A DNA stretch of 64,000 nt from Bacillus sp. 1780r2a1 (GCA_024134725.1 CP099863.1:3035258-3099257), one strand, 5' to 3'; numbered from the stretch's first letter, positions 17,037-27,179 are shown. Notes: generated by a model not told the origin, from the letters alone. Numbers and translations: made by a program.

Positions 17037-18318
17037 TGTTTTCACCGCCTTTTCCTGTTAAGAAATAAACTGTATCCATCGCAATGTTTTCAGCTACCTT
17101 CACAATTTCTTGTTTTGATACTGCATCGATTTGTTTTAGATATTCATCAACCGAAATACTTTTCCCTGTTAGTTCATTATGGTACATAACTTCAACCAGA
17201 CCTCGTGGTGTGTCTACCGTTTCTAACAGTTGATTATGAATAACTGCTTTCGTTTGAGCGATTTCACTATCAGTAAACGAGCCATTCTTCATTTCTTCCA
17301 TTTGTTCCTTAATAATGGTTATAGCCTGGTCATAGTTTTTTGCATCGATTCCTGACATAACCATCAGAAGACCTTTATGGCTTTCAACTCGTGATGCAGC
17401 ATAGTAAGCTAAGCTTGCCTTTTCACGAACGTTAATGAACAACTTTGAATGAGAAAACCCGCCAAATATACCGTTAAACACCTGTAGGGCAAAATACTGA
17501 CGATCTCCATATACAACGTTTGTACGGTAGCCAATATTTAATTTACCTTGTTTTACCTCTTGCTTTTCTATCACTTCATTCACATTGGTAATTTCTTTTT
17601 GCGTAATTGAGCGTTCAATTTTTTTGGGTTGACGTTGTGGTAAATTAAACGCTTGCTCAACCGTGTTTTTTACTTCTTGTTCATGAAAATCACCAATAAC
17701 ATAGAGGTGAATAGCATCTTCTTTTAATACATGCTGATAATAATTATAGAGCTTATCTGCTGTAATGGATTCAATATCATCAATTCGACCATTAACATGC
17801 AGAGAGTAAGGTTCCTCTTTACACATCTCTTCAACTAAGCGAAGATTTGCATAGCGCATTTTATCATCGAATACAGCTTGAATCCGTTGTCGAAGCGATC
17901 GCTTTTCTTTTTCCATTGCGTCATTTAAGAAAGCTCCCTCCTCCGTTGCCGGCTTCAATAGAATTTCACCAAGCAGTGCAAGTGCTTTTTGAAGAAGAGG
18001 AGTTGAGTCTTTTAAATATTTTTCGTTCGCTATATCAATCCGAATAGTTATATCGTGATTATCACCCTTTTTTGTCAAATCCACCTGAAGAGTTGCACCA
18101 TATAGTTCATCTAAATATGTACGCAGCTGTGTTGTGGTTGGAAAAGATTCTGTAGCACTTTGTAATACATAAGGTAAAAGAGCTCGCATTGTCACCGTTT
18201 TTTCATCCAATGGAGCATTTAATTTTAGAATAAACGTATTGGTTTTATACTTTGTAGTTGGGATTGTATGCAGCGTCAGGCCATTCAATTCGTGCTTTTG
18301 TTCAGTCAATAATTTCAT
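17023..18318 (-). CDS. ymfF: M16-family peptidase-like protein YmfF, zinc motif absent
   Basis: A 431-residue insulinase-fold protein that lacks the HxxEH motif: at the equivalent place it reads LLPYVLQSATESFPTTTQLR. The later M16 features (YFALQVFNGIFGGFSHSKLF, NVREKASLAYYA) are present, so it is probably the non-catalytic half of a heterodimer with YmfH. The start is ATG 18318 with AAAGGAGG seven bases upstream; the frame runs 14 codons further upstream. It is first in the ymfF-ymfH pair, with a possible sigma-A promoter about 90 bases upstream. Confidence 0.9.
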   Translation of the reverse strand: MKLLTEQKHELNGLTLHTIPTTKYKTNTFILKLNAPLDEKTVTMRALLPYVLQSATESFPTTTQLRTYLDELYGATLQVDLTKKGDNHDITIRIDIANEKYLKDSTPLLQKALALLGEILLKPATEEGAFLNDAMEKEKRSLRQRIQAVFDDKMRYANLRLVEEMCKEEPYSLHVNGRIDDIESITADKLYNYYQHVLKEDAIHLYVIGDFHEQEVKNTVEQAFNLPQRQPKKIERSITQKEITNVNEVIEKQEVKQGKLNIGYRTNVVYGDRQYFALQVFNGIFGGFSHSKLFINVREKASLAYYAASRVESHKGLLMVMSGIDAKNYDQAITIIKEQMEEMKNGSFTDSEIAQTKAVIHNQLLETVDTPRGLVEVMYHNELTGKSISVDEYLKQIDAVSKQEIVKVAENIAMDTVYFLTGKGGENNGEN

Positions 18319-18406
18319 CAAGATACCTCCTTTTAATAGTAAGTTTGCTAAAAACAACACAATACCTTTATTTTTAGTTTATTTTGCCGTTTTTAGTCTT
18401 ACCTTC

Positions 18407-18436
18407 ACTATATCTAATTAGAGGAAAGATTTTCAA
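18407..18436 (-). promoter_or_regulatory. Possible sigma-A promoter for ymfF
   Basis: Minus strand TTGAAA (18431-18436), 18 bp spacer, TATAGT (18407-18412). Confidence 0.45.
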
Positions 18437-18664
18437 GGAAACACCTTTTATACAAGATCTCATTTGTCATATATTCTTATCTTCAACTCTTCTTTAATGT
18501 GTTGTCATTCTTCTTGAATAGTGCTATAAAAAATAGAATTCTAATAATCCCCATCCCTTTTCACCACATGATTGCGTAAGATTCCTTCTTTCTTTACCGC
18601 AAACTTTTTTAATTTCTTTTTGTCTACATTTTTTTTGATAAAATCCTTTACTTTTTTTGTGCGA

Positions 18665-18703
18665 ATTTAAAAAGAACAAAGGCAGATTACAAACCTTTGT
18701 TCT
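18665..18703 (-). terminator. nup operon terminator
   Basis: Minus-strand 11 bp stem AAGAACAAAGG / CCTTTGTTCTT followed by a TTTTTAAATTC tail, immediately after the nupQ stop codon. It closes the GntR-nup operon. Confidence 0.85.
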
Positions 18704-18717
18704 TGAAAATAGTTTTA

Positions 18718-19677
18718 TTATCTTTTTCCCTTTTCATAAGGCGTACCAAGTGCTTTTGGTGCCTCTGCTCGACCAACAAATCCAGCTAACGCTAAAATTG
18801 TCAAGACGTAAGGAGCAATCGTTAAAATAACAGTTGGAATATCTTGAATAACTGGAATTTGTGCTCCTGTAATACTTAAAGATTGTGCTAACCCAAAAAA
18901 GAGAGCTGCTCCCATCGCACCAATTGGGTGCCATTTTCCAAAAATCATGGCTGCAAGTGCTAAGAAGCCCTGTCCAGAAATGGTTCCAGCTGAGAAGTTT
19001 GTTGCGATTGACGTCGCATATACAGCACCACCAATACCAGCTAACACACCCGATAACATAACGCCCACATATCGCATTGTGATAACTTTAATCCCCATCG
19101 TATCCGCAGCCATTGGATGTTCACCTACAGAGCGAAGACGCAGCCCAAACGGCGTTTTGTAAATGATATACCATACAACGAAAGCTAGCAAAATCGCTAA
19201 ATATGATGTAATTGGAACATTTGAGAAAAACAGCTTACCAATAATCGGAATATCAGATAGGAAAGGAATGCTTGTTTTATCAATACGAAATTGAATAAAA
19301 TCTGTTTGTCCTTTTCCAAAAATTTTCTTGATTAAAAAGATAGACAAACCTCCAGCTAAGAAGTTGAGTGCAACCCCGCTGACTACTTGATCTGCTTTAA
19401 GCGTAATACTTGCTACTGCATGAATAAGTGAAAAGATTGCACAAACCCCTGCTGCAATTAAAATTGAAACCCAAGGTGCCCATGCTCCCAATGAGTCTTG
19501 AAGAAGTAGCGTTGAAACAATTCCTGTAAATGCACCAAACATCATAAGACCTTCCAGTCCGATATTTACAACACCAGACTTCTCACTAAACACTCCACCT
19601 AATGCTGTAAAAATAAGCGGTGCTGCAGAATACAGCGCAGCTGGAATAATTATAATTAAAACGTCTAAGAAACTCAT
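18718..19677 (-). CDS. nupQ: Nucleoside ABC transporter permease
   Basis: A 319-residue integral membrane protein of the BPD_transp_2 family (branched-chain/nucleoside type) with about 8-10 hydrophobic helices. Family motifs are FSEKSGVVNIGLEGLMMFGAF near the N-terminus, RSVGEHPMAADTMGI in the middle (the loop facing the ATPase), and ISGQGFLALAAMIFGKWHPIGA. It overlaps nupP by 4 bp (ATGA). It is the last gene of a five-gene operon with a lipoprotein, an ATPase and a second permease. Nucleoside specificity rests on resemblance to B. subtilis NupQ. Confidence 0.9.
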   Translation of the reverse strand: MSFLDVLIIIIPAALYSAAPLIFTALGGVFSEKSGVVNIGLEGLMMFGAFTGIVSTLLLQDSLGAWAPWVSILIAAGVCAIFSLIHAVASITLKADQVVSGVALNFLAGGLSIFLIKKIFGKGQTDFIQFRIDKTSIPFLSDIPIIGKLFFSNVPITSYLAILLAFVVWYIIYKTPFGLRLRSVGEHPMAADTMGIKVITMRYVGVMLSGVLAGIGGAVYATSIATNFSAGTISGQGFLALAAMIFGKWHPIGAMGAALFFGLAQSLSITGAQIPVIQDIPTVILTIAPYVLTILALAGFVGRAEAPKALGTPYEKGKR

Positions 19678-20732
19678 TGTGCTCCTCCTTTACTTAAACG
19701 ACCAATAATCCAACGAATAAGGTAACTGGACGCCACGAAGAAAATGATAAGAGCGATAACAATCTCAATTAATTCTGACGGCACTCCCGCCATAAAGTTC
19801 ATTTGTGGTGCCGCTGTTTGTAGACCGCCGAATAGAAATGCAGCAAGCAAGATACCAATTGCACTATTAGCTCCTAAAAGGGCAACAGCAATTCCATCGA
19901 ATCCCGTTCCAGTAAATGACGTAAAAGTATTCATATATTGGAATGTACCAAGCCCTTCCATCGCACCGGCTAATCCTGCAAATGCACCAGATACTGACAT
20001 AGAAAGAATGATGTTGCGAGACACATTCATTCCTGCATATTTAGAAGCATGCTGATTAAACCCAACAGCACGAAGTTCAAAGCCTTTTGAGGTTTTGTTT
20101 AATAGGAACCACATTACAAAAGCTGCTAAAAACGCTACAATAATCCCATAGTGCAAACGAGAATTGTTCGTTGCCTCAGCTAAAAATGAAGATGCTAATG
20201 ACGCTGACTCATTGATGTTGTATGACTTTTCATTCCCTGCATACAAAAATTCACGGATAATACTGCTTGTTGTATAAAGGGCAATATAGTTCATCATAAT
20301 GGAGACAATAACCTCATGAACATGAAAGCGAGCTTTTAAATAACCAGGAATAAAGGCCCATAATGCACCAGCAATACCTGCTGCAAGGATTGCGAGTGGA
20401 ATATGAATAACAGATGGAAGTTCAAAAGCGTAGCCTACCCACACTGCCGCTAACCACCCAACAAGAAGCTGACCTTCTACTCCAATATTAAATAAGCCTG
20501 TCTTGTAAGCAAATGCTACAGCAATACCTGCTAAAGCAAGGGGCGTCATTGCACGAATAGTTTCACCTAAAGCTTTTGGACTACCCAACATACCATTAAA
20601 TAAAGAATCATAGCCTTTCACCGCATCATAGCCCCCAAGAACCATGATGATTGCACCAGCAAGCAATCCTAAAATTGCCGAGATAATCGGAATTAGAATG
20701 TGGATGGTTCGCTCATTTCTTAGCCATTTCAT
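19674..20732 (-). CDS. nupP: Nucleoside ABC transporter permease
   Basis: A 352-residue integral membrane permease of the same superfamily as nupQ. It has family motifs KTGLFNIGVEGQLLVGWLAA and RAVGFNQHASKYAGMN (cytoplasmic loop) and TGTGFDGIAVALLGANSAIGI. A cluster of hydrophobic helices spans the length. The start ATG overlaps the nupO stop by 4 bp with AGGTGA upstream. Together with NupQ it should form the translocation channel, as in B. subtilis NupP-NupQ. Confidence 0.9.
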   Translation of the reverse strand: MKWLRNERTIHILIPIISAILGLLAGAIIMVLGGYDAVKGYDSLFNGMLGSPKALGETIRAMTPLALAGIAVAFAYKTGLFNIGVEGQLLVGWLAAVWVGYAFELPSVIHIPLAILAAGIAGALWAFIPGYLKARFHVHEVIVSIMMNYIALYTTSSIIREFLYAGNEKSYNINESASLASSFLAEATNNSRLHYGIIVAFLAAFVMWFLLNKTSKGFELRAVGFNQHASKYAGMNVSRNIILSMSVSGAFAGLAGAMEGLGTFQYMNTFTSFTGTGFDGIAVALLGANSAIGILLAAFLFGGLQTAAPQMNFMAGVPSELIEIVIALIIFFVASSYLIRWIIGRLSKGGAQ

Positions 20733-22258
20733 GATGTTTCACCTGCTTTCTCACGCTTTCCGCCTGCCATTAACAATCCAAGCTCCTGCTCATTTGTTTC
20801 GTTTGGATTTACGATATCTACAATTTTTCCTTCGTAGATAACAGCAATACGATCACTTAAATTCATAACTTCATCCAGTTCTAAAGACACAAGAAGAACC
20901 GCTCTTCCTTTATCACGCTCTTCAATTAACTTACGGTGAATAAACTCAATTGCTCCTACATCCAATCCACGCGTCGGCTGAGCTGCAATTAACAACTGAG
21001 GACTGCGGTCCACTTCACGAGCAATAATGGCTTTTTGCTGGTTTCCTCCAGAAAGAGCTCGCGCTTGTGTATATTCACTCGGTGTGCGAACATCATATTC
21101 TGCAATGAGTGCTTTGGCTTTTCGATAAATTTCTTTATAGTTCAAAATACCCCTTTTAGACATTGGCTCTTTATAGTACGTTTGAAGCGCGATATTTTCA
21201 CCGATTGTATAGTCCAAGACAAGACCATGCTTATGGCGATCTTGAGGAATATGTCCTACACCTGATTCAGTAATTTTACGTGCCGATAGCTTTGTCAGGT
21301 CACTTTCATTTAGCGTGATAGCACCTGATTTGATTTTTGTAAGACCTGTGAGGGCTTCAATTAGTTCTGTTTGCCCATTACCATCTACTCCTGCAATTCC
21401 TACAATTTCACCCGCTCTGACAGTTAGCGATAGATCATTAACAGCTGCTACTCCGCGGGCATCTTCCACTACTAAGCCATCTATTGTTAACACAGCATCC
21501 TTCGGTTCTGCTGTTTTCTTTTCCGTTTTAAAATGCACTTCACGTCCAACCATTAAGGACGCCAATTCATCTGGATTGGTTTCAGAAACCGTTACTGTTC
21601 CAATCCCTACACCTTTGCGAATAATTGTACAGCGGTCACAAACCGCCATAATTTCTTTTAATTTATGAGTAATTAAAATAATGGATTTTCCTTCTTTAAT
21701 TAAACGCTTCATAATTTCAATTAATTCTGTGATTTCTTGAGGTGTAAGAGCGGCTGTGGGCTCATCAAAGATTAAAATATCTGCACCACGATATAGTGTT
21801 TTTAAAATTTCGACACGTTGCTGCATACCAACCGAAATATCTTCAATTTTCGCATATGGATCAACAGAAAGCCCATATTGATTTGATAGTGCTTCAATCT
21901 CTTTAGCAGCTTTTGCAATGTTGATTTTTCCTGCTTTTGTCGGCTCATTACCAAGGATAATGTTTTCAGTAACTGTAAAATTTTGCACAAGCATAAAGTG
22001 CTGGTGAACCATCCCAATCCCTAAGTCATTTGCAATATTCGGATTCGTAATTTTAACAGCTTTTTCTTTCACCTTTATCTCGCCTTTTTCAGGTTGATAA
22101 AGCCCAAAAAGAACGTTCATCAGCGTTGATTTCCCTGCGCCATTTTCACCTAGTAAAGCATGGATTTCTCCTTTTTTCACTTGGAGTGTAATGTTATCAT
22201 TCGCTACGATACCCGGAAACTCTTTACGAATATTTAGCATTTCAATTACATATTCCAC
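20729..22258 (-). CDS. nupO: Nucleoside ABC transporter ATP-binding protein (two ATPase domains)
   Basis: A 509-residue fused ATPase. Domain 1 has Walker A GENGAGKST, signature ISVGMQQR and Walker B ILIFDEPTA. Domain 2 has a degenerate Walker A (GVDGNGQTE), signature LSGGNQQK and LLIAAQPTRGLD, as usual for sugar/nucleoside importers where only one site is fully active. The sequence is very close in pattern to B. subtilis NupO. The start is GTG 22258 (EYVIEMLNIRKEF) with AGGGAG eight bases upstream; a GTG three codons earlier is less likely. A terminator-like hairpin separates it from the lipoprotein gene. Confidence 0.93.
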   Translation of the reverse strand: MEYVIEMLNIRKEFPGIVANDNITLQVKKGEIHALLGENGAGKSTLMNVLFGLYQPEKGEIKVKEKAVKITNPNIANDLGIGMVHQHFMLVQNFTVTENIILGNEPTKAGKINIAKAAKEIEALSNQYGLSVDPYAKIEDISVGMQQRVEILKTLYRGADILIFDEPTAALTPQEITELIEIMKRLIKEGKSIILITHKLKEIMAVCDRCTIIRKGVGIGTVTVSETNPDELASLMVGREVHFKTEKKTAEPKDAVLTIDGLVVEDARGVAAVNDLSLTVRAGEIVGIAGVDGNGQTELIEALTGLTKIKSGAITLNESDLTKLSARKITESGVGHIPQDRHKHGLVLDYTIGENIALQTYYKEPMSKRGILNYKEIYRKAKALIAEYDVRTPSEYTQARALSGGNQQKAIIAREVDRSPQLLIAAQPTRGLDVGAIEFIHRKLIEERDKGRAVLLVSLELDEVMNLSDRIAVIYEGKIVDIVNPNETNEQELGLLMAGGKREKAGETS

Positions 22259-22330
22259 TATGTTCACTCCCTATTTGTATCTAGAGTAAAGTCTATTATC
22301 TTGAATTTCTCATCATCTTAAAGGCTATGA

Positions 22331-22359
22331 AAAAGGCTAGTGGTTCACTAGCCTTTTTT
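22331..22359 (-). terminator. Intercistronic terminator between nupN and nupO
   Basis: A 12 bp perfect stem AAAAGGCTAGTG / CACTAGCCTTTT with a three-base loop, followed by T residues on either strand. It likely lets most transcripts end after the lipoprotein gene while some continue into nupOPQ. Confidence 0.85.
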
Positions 22360-22387
22360 CATACCTATCCTGTTTTGATATGAAGAA

Positions 22388-23467
22388 TTATTTAAGAGTT
22401 TTCTCAAACTCTTTATATGCATCATCCGTTGCTGGTACTTTAATTTCGCCATCTAAGATTTTTTGTTTGTACTCTTCAACAGCTGTTTTTGACTCGTCCG
22501 TTACATTATCCATAGTTGGAGCAATACCAACCGCATCTTCTTGAAGTCCAAATACTACTTCTTCTCCACCAGGGAACTTTCCGTCTTTTGCTTGTTTTGC
22601 AACTTCTTCAACCGCAATATCAACACGTTTTACCATTGATGTTAGTGTTACGTTTTCTGGCATACCTTCTTGGTGCTGGTCACGGTCTACACCGATTACC
22701 CAAACCTTCTCACCTTTTTTCGCACGGTTTTTCGCTTCAGTAAACACTCCGTTACCAGTACCACCTGCTGCGTGATAAACAATATCAGCACCTTGGCTGT
22801 ACATTGTTGATGCAATCGCTGAACCTTTTTCTGGCGCATTGAAATCTTCTGCGTATTGAACAACTACTTCAGCATCTGGGTTTACAGCTTTAACACCTGC
22901 TTTAAATCCGTTTTCAAACTTTTTAATTAACGGAGATTCTACTCCACCAACAAAGCCGATTTTATTGGTTGCTGTTTGTTTAGCTGCAACAACACCTACC
23001 AAGAACGAACCTTGCTCTTCGTTAAATAGAATGCTCGCCACGTTATCTAATTTTTCTGACTTTAATGTGTCATCAACTAGCGCAAAATGTGATTCTGGAT
23101 ATTGACCAGCCACTTTTTTGATGTCTTCTTTCAATAAGAAACCGATACCGTACGTAAGGTTATAGCCTGCTTCAGCAAACGTTGATAAGTTACTTTGGTA
23201 TTCAGCAGCTTCAGCCGATTGTAAATATTTATAGCCTGTACCTTCTTCTAAGTTATTTTCTTTACCGAATTTTGTAAGACCTTCCCATGCTGATTGGTTA
23301 AATGATTTATCATCAACTCCGCCAGTATCTGTAACCATCCCTACTTTGAAATCTGAAGCTGATTTTTCACTACTTCCGCCTTCTGAGTCGCTAGATCCAC
23401 AGGCACTTAGTAGTGTACCTGCCGCTAACATAAGTGATAAAGCCATTCCGTATTTACGTTTTGTCAT
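22388..23467 (-). CDS. nupN: Nucleoside-binding lipoprotein (BMP family)
   Basis: A 359-residue extracellular substrate-binding lipoprotein of the Bmp/PnrA-like family. A signal peptide ends in the lipobox LLSAC, with Cys23 as the lipidation site, followed by a Ser/Gly/Glu-rich linker. The mature part shows KVGMVTDTGGVDDKSFNQSA, VGGVESPLIKKFENGF and AAGGTGNGVFTEAK, typical of the family. The start is ATG 23467 with GGGGG eight bases upstream; the frame extends 24 codons further. It lies downstream of the GntR regulator and upstream of the ATPase and permeases. The ligand is predicted to be nucleosides. Confidence 0.93.
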   Translation of the reverse strand: MTKRKYGMALSLMLAAGTLLSACGSSDSEGGSSEKSASDFKVGMVTDTGGVDDKSFNQSAWEGLTKFGKENNLEEGTGYKYLQSAEAAEYQSNLSTFAEAGYNLTYGIGFLLKEDIKKVAGQYPESHFALVDDTLKSEKLDNVASILFNEEQGSFLVGVVAAKQTATNKIGFVGGVESPLIKKFENGFKAGVKAVNPDAEVVVQYAEDFNAPEKGSAIASTMYSQGADIVYHAAGGTGNGVFTEAKNRAKKGEKVWVIGVDRDQHQEGMPENVTLTSMVKRVDIAVEEVAKQAKDGKFPGGEEVVFGLQEDAVGIAPTMDNVTDESKTAVEEYKQKILDGEIKVPATDDAYKEFEKTLK

Positions 23468-23595
23468 TTTATTAACCCCCAAAATAGTGTAAAAGAATTG
23501 TAATGCTACTTCACGTTCGTCGCCCTTGGTATTGAACACCTCCTTAAAAGAATCCGTGTAAAACCATTACTAAAATTGCGAAAACTTAAAATCTA

Positions 23596-24321
23596 TTAAA
23601 CTCTTTTTCTCAATACTTGGAAACTAAATTTATCTGCTTTAAAATAGTTAATTGAATACAAAATCGGTTCATCATATTGGTCGTAATGCATTTGTCGCAG
23701 TACAAGAAGTGCTGTTTCTGGACTGCATTGTAAAATAGGAGAAACTTTTTCATGATACCCGATTGGCTCAATGTGGGCTACTGCATATGAAATATGTTTG
23801 CCAGCCTGTTTTTCAAGAATCCCTAGTAGAGACTCTTGTTTATATTCGAAATCTTCGGGCAATATTGTTTGTGGAACCTTGTCCATACAATATACAACCG
23901 GCTCATCATTTGCAGTTCTCACACGCTCAACAAAAAGCATTTTTTCGTCAATTTGACAGCCAAAACGCTCTATATCATTTTCTGAAACAACTTGTACATT
24001 GGATGATAAGAAAATGGTACCAGGCTTCATTCCAGCTTGTTCAATCATATGTGTTATACTATTTAATTGCTCAATACCTGAAAGAAACGTCGGCTTCGCA
24101 TTCACAAATGTACCTACTCCATGTCTTCTGACAATAACATTTTCTTCTTCCAATATGCGAAGTGCTTCACGTAGCGTTGCTCTGCTTACGCCCAGCTGTT
24201 TTGACAGATCAAACTCTGATGGAAGTCTCTCTTTTTCTTTGAAAACTCCTCGTTCAATGTTTTGTTTAATGTTATCAATCACTTGTAAATACAAATGTCG
24301 ATTATCCGCTCGAATAGACAT
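23596..24321 (-). CDS. ymfC: GntR-family regulator with UTRA domain (YmfC-like)
   Basis: A 241-residue HutC-subfamily GntR regulator. The winged helix (residues about 10-75) reads [20 protein letters not shown] then [10 protein letters not shown]. The C-terminal UTRA ligand-binding domain spans about 95-235. The start is ATG 24321, with GGAGG seven bases upstream. It lies between spoIIIE and the nup genes and is transcribed first, so it likely controls nupNOPQ and itself. A palindrome overlaps its upstream region. In B. subtilis ymfC is at the same map place but next to other genes. The ligand, perhaps a nucleoside or phosphosugar, is unknown. Confidence 0.88.
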   Translation of the reverse strand: MSIRADNRHLYLQVIDNIKQNIERGVFKEKERLPSEFDLSKQLGVSRATLREALRILEEENVIVRRHGVGTFVNAKPTFLSGIEQLNSITHMIEQAGMKPGTIFLSSNVQVVSENDIERFGCQIDEKMLFVERVRTANDEPVVYCMDKVPQTILPEDFEYKQESLLGILEKQAGKHISYAVAHIEPIGYHEKVSPILQCSPETALLVLRQMHYDQYDEPILYSINYFKADKFSFQVLRKRV

Positions 24322-24348
24322 CACACTTCCTCCATACCCTCAACTAGT

Positions 24349-24364
24349 CATCAGACCTCTGATG
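24349..24364. promoter_or_regulatory. Candidate operator of the GntR regulator
   Basis: CATCAGA-CC-TCTGATG is an inverted repeat with perfect 7 bp arms, 27 bases upstream of the ymfC start and between the likely promoter and the ribosome site. GntR proteins bind short inverted repeats of this size. I saw no second copy near nupN. Confidence 0.5.
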
Positions 24365-24687
24365 TTTGACTCTTTAATCGAAAATAATATATCATTTTTT
24401 TCAACATAAATAAATAGGTTATATTAATTTTATGTAAAAAACTTTAATATTTTTTTAAAAATATTGTTTTTTTCTATTTATTGTATGTAAGCATGTCTAA
24501 CAACCTAATATTTCAGTATTTTTTTCACCAAAAACTAACAAACATTAAAATTAAATTAATAATATTCGTGTTTTAATTAACCAAACATGATAACACATTT
24601 TTTTATAATATCTTTTTATAAAAAATAATACCCTTAATGATAAAAAAAGACGTAGAGCATATGCTTACGTCTTTTCTAACCATTTAA
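24365..24687. other. Very A/T-rich 323 bp gap between ymfC and spoIIIE
   Basis: No gene. The left edge should hold the promoter for ymfC-nup (a minus-strand TTGAAA and TATATT/TATTAT are present but not at standard spacing). The right edge holds the spoIIIE terminator. The middle is A/T-rich runs without clear structure. Confidence 0.5.
24640..24675 (-). terminator. spoIIIE terminator
   Basis: Minus-strand stem AAAAGACGTA / TACGTCTTTT enclosing an AGCATATGCT palindrome, followed by TTTTTTTA. Confidence 0.85.
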
Positions 24688-27042
24688 TTATGTTCCAACA
24701 TCTTCGTTTTGCTGTGAAACCAGTACTGCTCGGGGTTTACTTCCTTCATAAGGTCCGACAACTCCCCGTTCTTCCATTGCATCAATTAAGCGAGCTGCTC
24801 GATTATATCCAATTCTAAAGCGTCTTTGCAGCATTGAAACAGAGGCTGTTTGCATTTCTGCTACAAGCTGAACTGCCTCATCATACAATTCATCCGCTAC
24901 TTCTTCTACTTGTTCTGGAGCGTCTGTTGGAATCATTTCTTCTTGGTATTGCGCTTTTTGCTGAGCAATAACGAAGTCTACAACCTCTTCAACTTCCTCA
25001 TCAGATAAGAACGCTCCTTGTACACGAACTGGCTTAGAAGCTCCAACCGGCATAAATAGCATATCTCCACGACCTAGCAGCTTCTCCGCTCCTCCCATAT
25101 CTAAAATGGTACGGGAATCGGTTTGAGAGGACACGCTAAACGCAATTCGAGACGGGATATTAGCTTTAATAACCCCTGTAATAACGTCAACTGACGGTCT
25201 TTGCGTTGCAATAATTAAGTGAATTCCCGCAGCACGCGCCATCTGCGCTAAACGTGTAATTGAATCTTCAACATCTGATGAAGCAACCATCATTAAGTCG
25301 GCTAACTCATCTACAATGACGACAATATAAGGTAGCGTTGGTTGCTTAGCATCCGAGTCATCATTTTGGCGCTTCACAAGATCATTATACCCTTCAATAT
25401 TTCTTGTACCGCTGTGTGAGAAGAGCTCATAACGGCGCTCCATTTCGCTTACGACTTTCTTTAAAGCCTGAGATGCTTTCTTTGGATCAGTTACAACAGG
25501 TGCCAATAGATGTGGAATACCATTATACATATTCAACTCAACCATTTTAGGGTCAATCATCATGAGCTTAACTTCGTGAGGCTTCGTTCGCATTAAGATA
25601 CTTATGATAATTCCGTTAATACAAACACTTTTACCGCTACCTGTTGCTCCCGCAACAAGCATATGAGGCATTTTATTTAATTCTGCCAAAACAGCGTCGC
25701 CGGATATATCTCTTCCCAATCCCACCAGTAGCTTTTTATCAGGATCTATTTTTTCTTTTGATTCCAACACTTCACGAAGAGAAACCATCGCTACCTCTTC
25801 ATTTGGAACTTCAATCCCCACTGCTGATTTACCAGGTATAGGCGCTTCAATTCGAATGTCTTTGGCAGCAAGAGCTAGAGCCAAATCATCGCTTAAATTT
25901 ACAATTTTACTTACTTTCACTCCAACGTCCGGATATACTTCGTATTTGGTAACAGCAGGCCCTAAATGAACCTTAGCAACCGTTGCTTTCACACCAAAAC
26001 TTTGAAACGTTTTTTCTAGTTTTTCAGCATTTTTATAAATATTCTTTTTCTCTTTTGCTTGATTACTTTTCTTCGGCATTGTTAGCAATCGGATAGGTGG
26101 AAGTTCATATTCCATGTTTTCAGCTTCCACAAATGAAATAACTGGTGCCTTTTCTTCTTGTTGAGGCGGGTCTTCTTTCTTGGCCACTGGTTGAACAGGC
26201 TTAACTGTTGGCTGTGGCTCGGGTTCTGGTTGAGACTGAATAGATGATGAAATAGGATCTACTACTTCTTCATAATCAAAGTGCTCAATAATTGGAGGCT
26301 GCTTTGCAATGACAGGTGCTTCTGCTTCCTGTTCATCATTTTCCTCCTCTTCTTCTACAGCTGGCTTACGCTTTTTCTTCCCTTTTGGTGTTTGCTTCCT
26401 TTTAGAAGCCCAATTTGCAATGTCTTCCCAACCCTCTTTTAATTCCGTCACTAAAAAGCGGACAATTGGCGTTAACACTTTTCGAAGCGTTTCGTGCAAA
26501 GAACGTCCTGTAATTAATAACACGCCAATCACGATTAAAAGTGAGGCAATGAGCTCAGTTCCTAAACTGTCAAATAAGTAATAAAACATCGCAAACATAA
26601 CGGCTCCAACCATTCCGCCACCTAAATCACTGCGATTTACTTCCCCAGTTGCTTCTAACATATATAAATCCCATGTATTTAAGATAACTGAAGGATCAGT
26701 AAAAGTGCCGTTCTTAGAAAGGTTTTCAAATAGCGTAACGTGACTAAATAATAAAATAGCTAAAATAATTAAATATGTACCAACTAGCTGTCTTGTTATA
26801 AATGGTGGCAATGCTCTTTTCCAGATAATATAGCCTGACAGCACCAGCAAACCGATTAGCATAAGCATGTACCATTCACCAATAAAAAGACGAACAAGTA
26901 GCACAAGCGCCTGGCCAACCGCACCCAGCCCTGCCATCGCAATTAATGTAATAGCTAATAATAGTAAACCTATGAGTTCAAATCGTACAATGCGTTTCCA
27001 TTCTTCCTTCTTAAATTTCCCTCTTCGTTTTTTCTTTGCCAT
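24688..27042 (-). CDS. spoIIIE: DNA translocase SpoIIIE/FtsK
   Basis: A 784-residue septal DNA pump that moves the chromosome into the forespore and clears DNA from division septa. The N-terminal ~190 residues hold several transmembrane helices. A Lys/Glu/Pro-rich linker follows (about 210-300). The motor has Walker [16 protein letters not shown] and Walker [15 protein letters not shown], and the C-terminal gamma winged helix reads [22 protein letters not shown]. The start ATG has a GGAG site. It is transcribed after ylzJ with a terminator between them. Confidence 0.96.
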   Translation of the reverse strand: MAKKKRRGKFKKEEWKRIVRFELIGLLLLAITLIAMAGLGAVGQALVLLVRLFIGEWYMLMLIGLLVLSGYIIWKRALPPFITRQLVGTYLIILAILLFSHVTLFENLSKNGTFTDPSVILNTWDLYMLEATGEVNRSDLGGGMVGAVMFAMFYYLFDSLGTELIASLLIVIGVLLITGRSLHETLRKVLTPIVRFLVTELKEGWEDIANWASKRKQTPKGKKKRKPAVEEEEENDEQEAEAPVIAKQPPIIEHFDYEEVVDPISSSIQSQPEPEPQPTVKPVQPVAKKEDPPQQEEKAPVISFVEAENMEYELPPIRLLTMPKKSNQAKEKKNIYKNAEKLEKTFQSFGVKATVAKVHLGPAVTKYEVYPDVGVKVSKIVNLSDDLALALAAKDIRIEAPIPGKSAVGIEVPNEEVAMVSLREVLESKEKIDPDKKLLVGLGRDISGDAVLAELNKMPHMLVAGATGSGKSVCINGIIISILMRTKPHEVKLMMIDPKMVELNMYNGIPHLLAPVVTDPKKASQALKKVVSEMERRYELFSHSGTRNIEGYNDLVKRQNDDSDAKQPTLPYIVVIVDELADLMMVASSDVEDSITRLAQMARAAGIHLIIATQRPSVDVITGVIKANIPSRIAFSVSSQTDSRTILDMGGAEKLLGRGDMLFMPVGASKPVRVQGAFLSDEEVEEVVDFVIAQQKAQYQEEMIPTDAPEQVEEVADELYDEAVQLVAEMQTASVSMLQRRFRIGYNRAARLIDAMEERGVVGPYEGSKPRAVLVSQQNEDVGT

Positions 27043-27098
27043 GTTCTCACTCCAATCAACGTCTTCCTATGTTGATTTTCTTATTCATATACACTGAA

Positions 27099-27124
27099 CA
27101 AAAAAGCAGCCATTACTCGGCTGC
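27099..27124 (-). terminator. ylzJ terminator
   Basis: Minus-strand stem GCAGCC / GGCTGC with a seven-base loop followed by TTTTTTG, between ylzJ and spoIIIE. Confidence 0.8.
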
Positions 27125-27179
27125 AACATACTCACTTATTATTATACCATATAATTTTAGCAAAATTATACTCAAATCC

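Larger units (their letters stand above)
18319..18717. other. 399 bp intergenic region between nupQ and ymfF
   Basis: No gene is visible. It carries the ymfF promoter (18407-18436) and the nupQ terminator (18665-18703). The A/T-rich middle (about 18440-18660) shows nothing further I can support. Confidence 0.5.

Noticed and set aside
24365-24640. Possible small gene or origin-like A/T-rich region between ymfC and spoIIIE
   Set aside because: No open frame with a start and ribosome site, no DnaA-box cluster, and no repeats. The region is simply A/T-rich.
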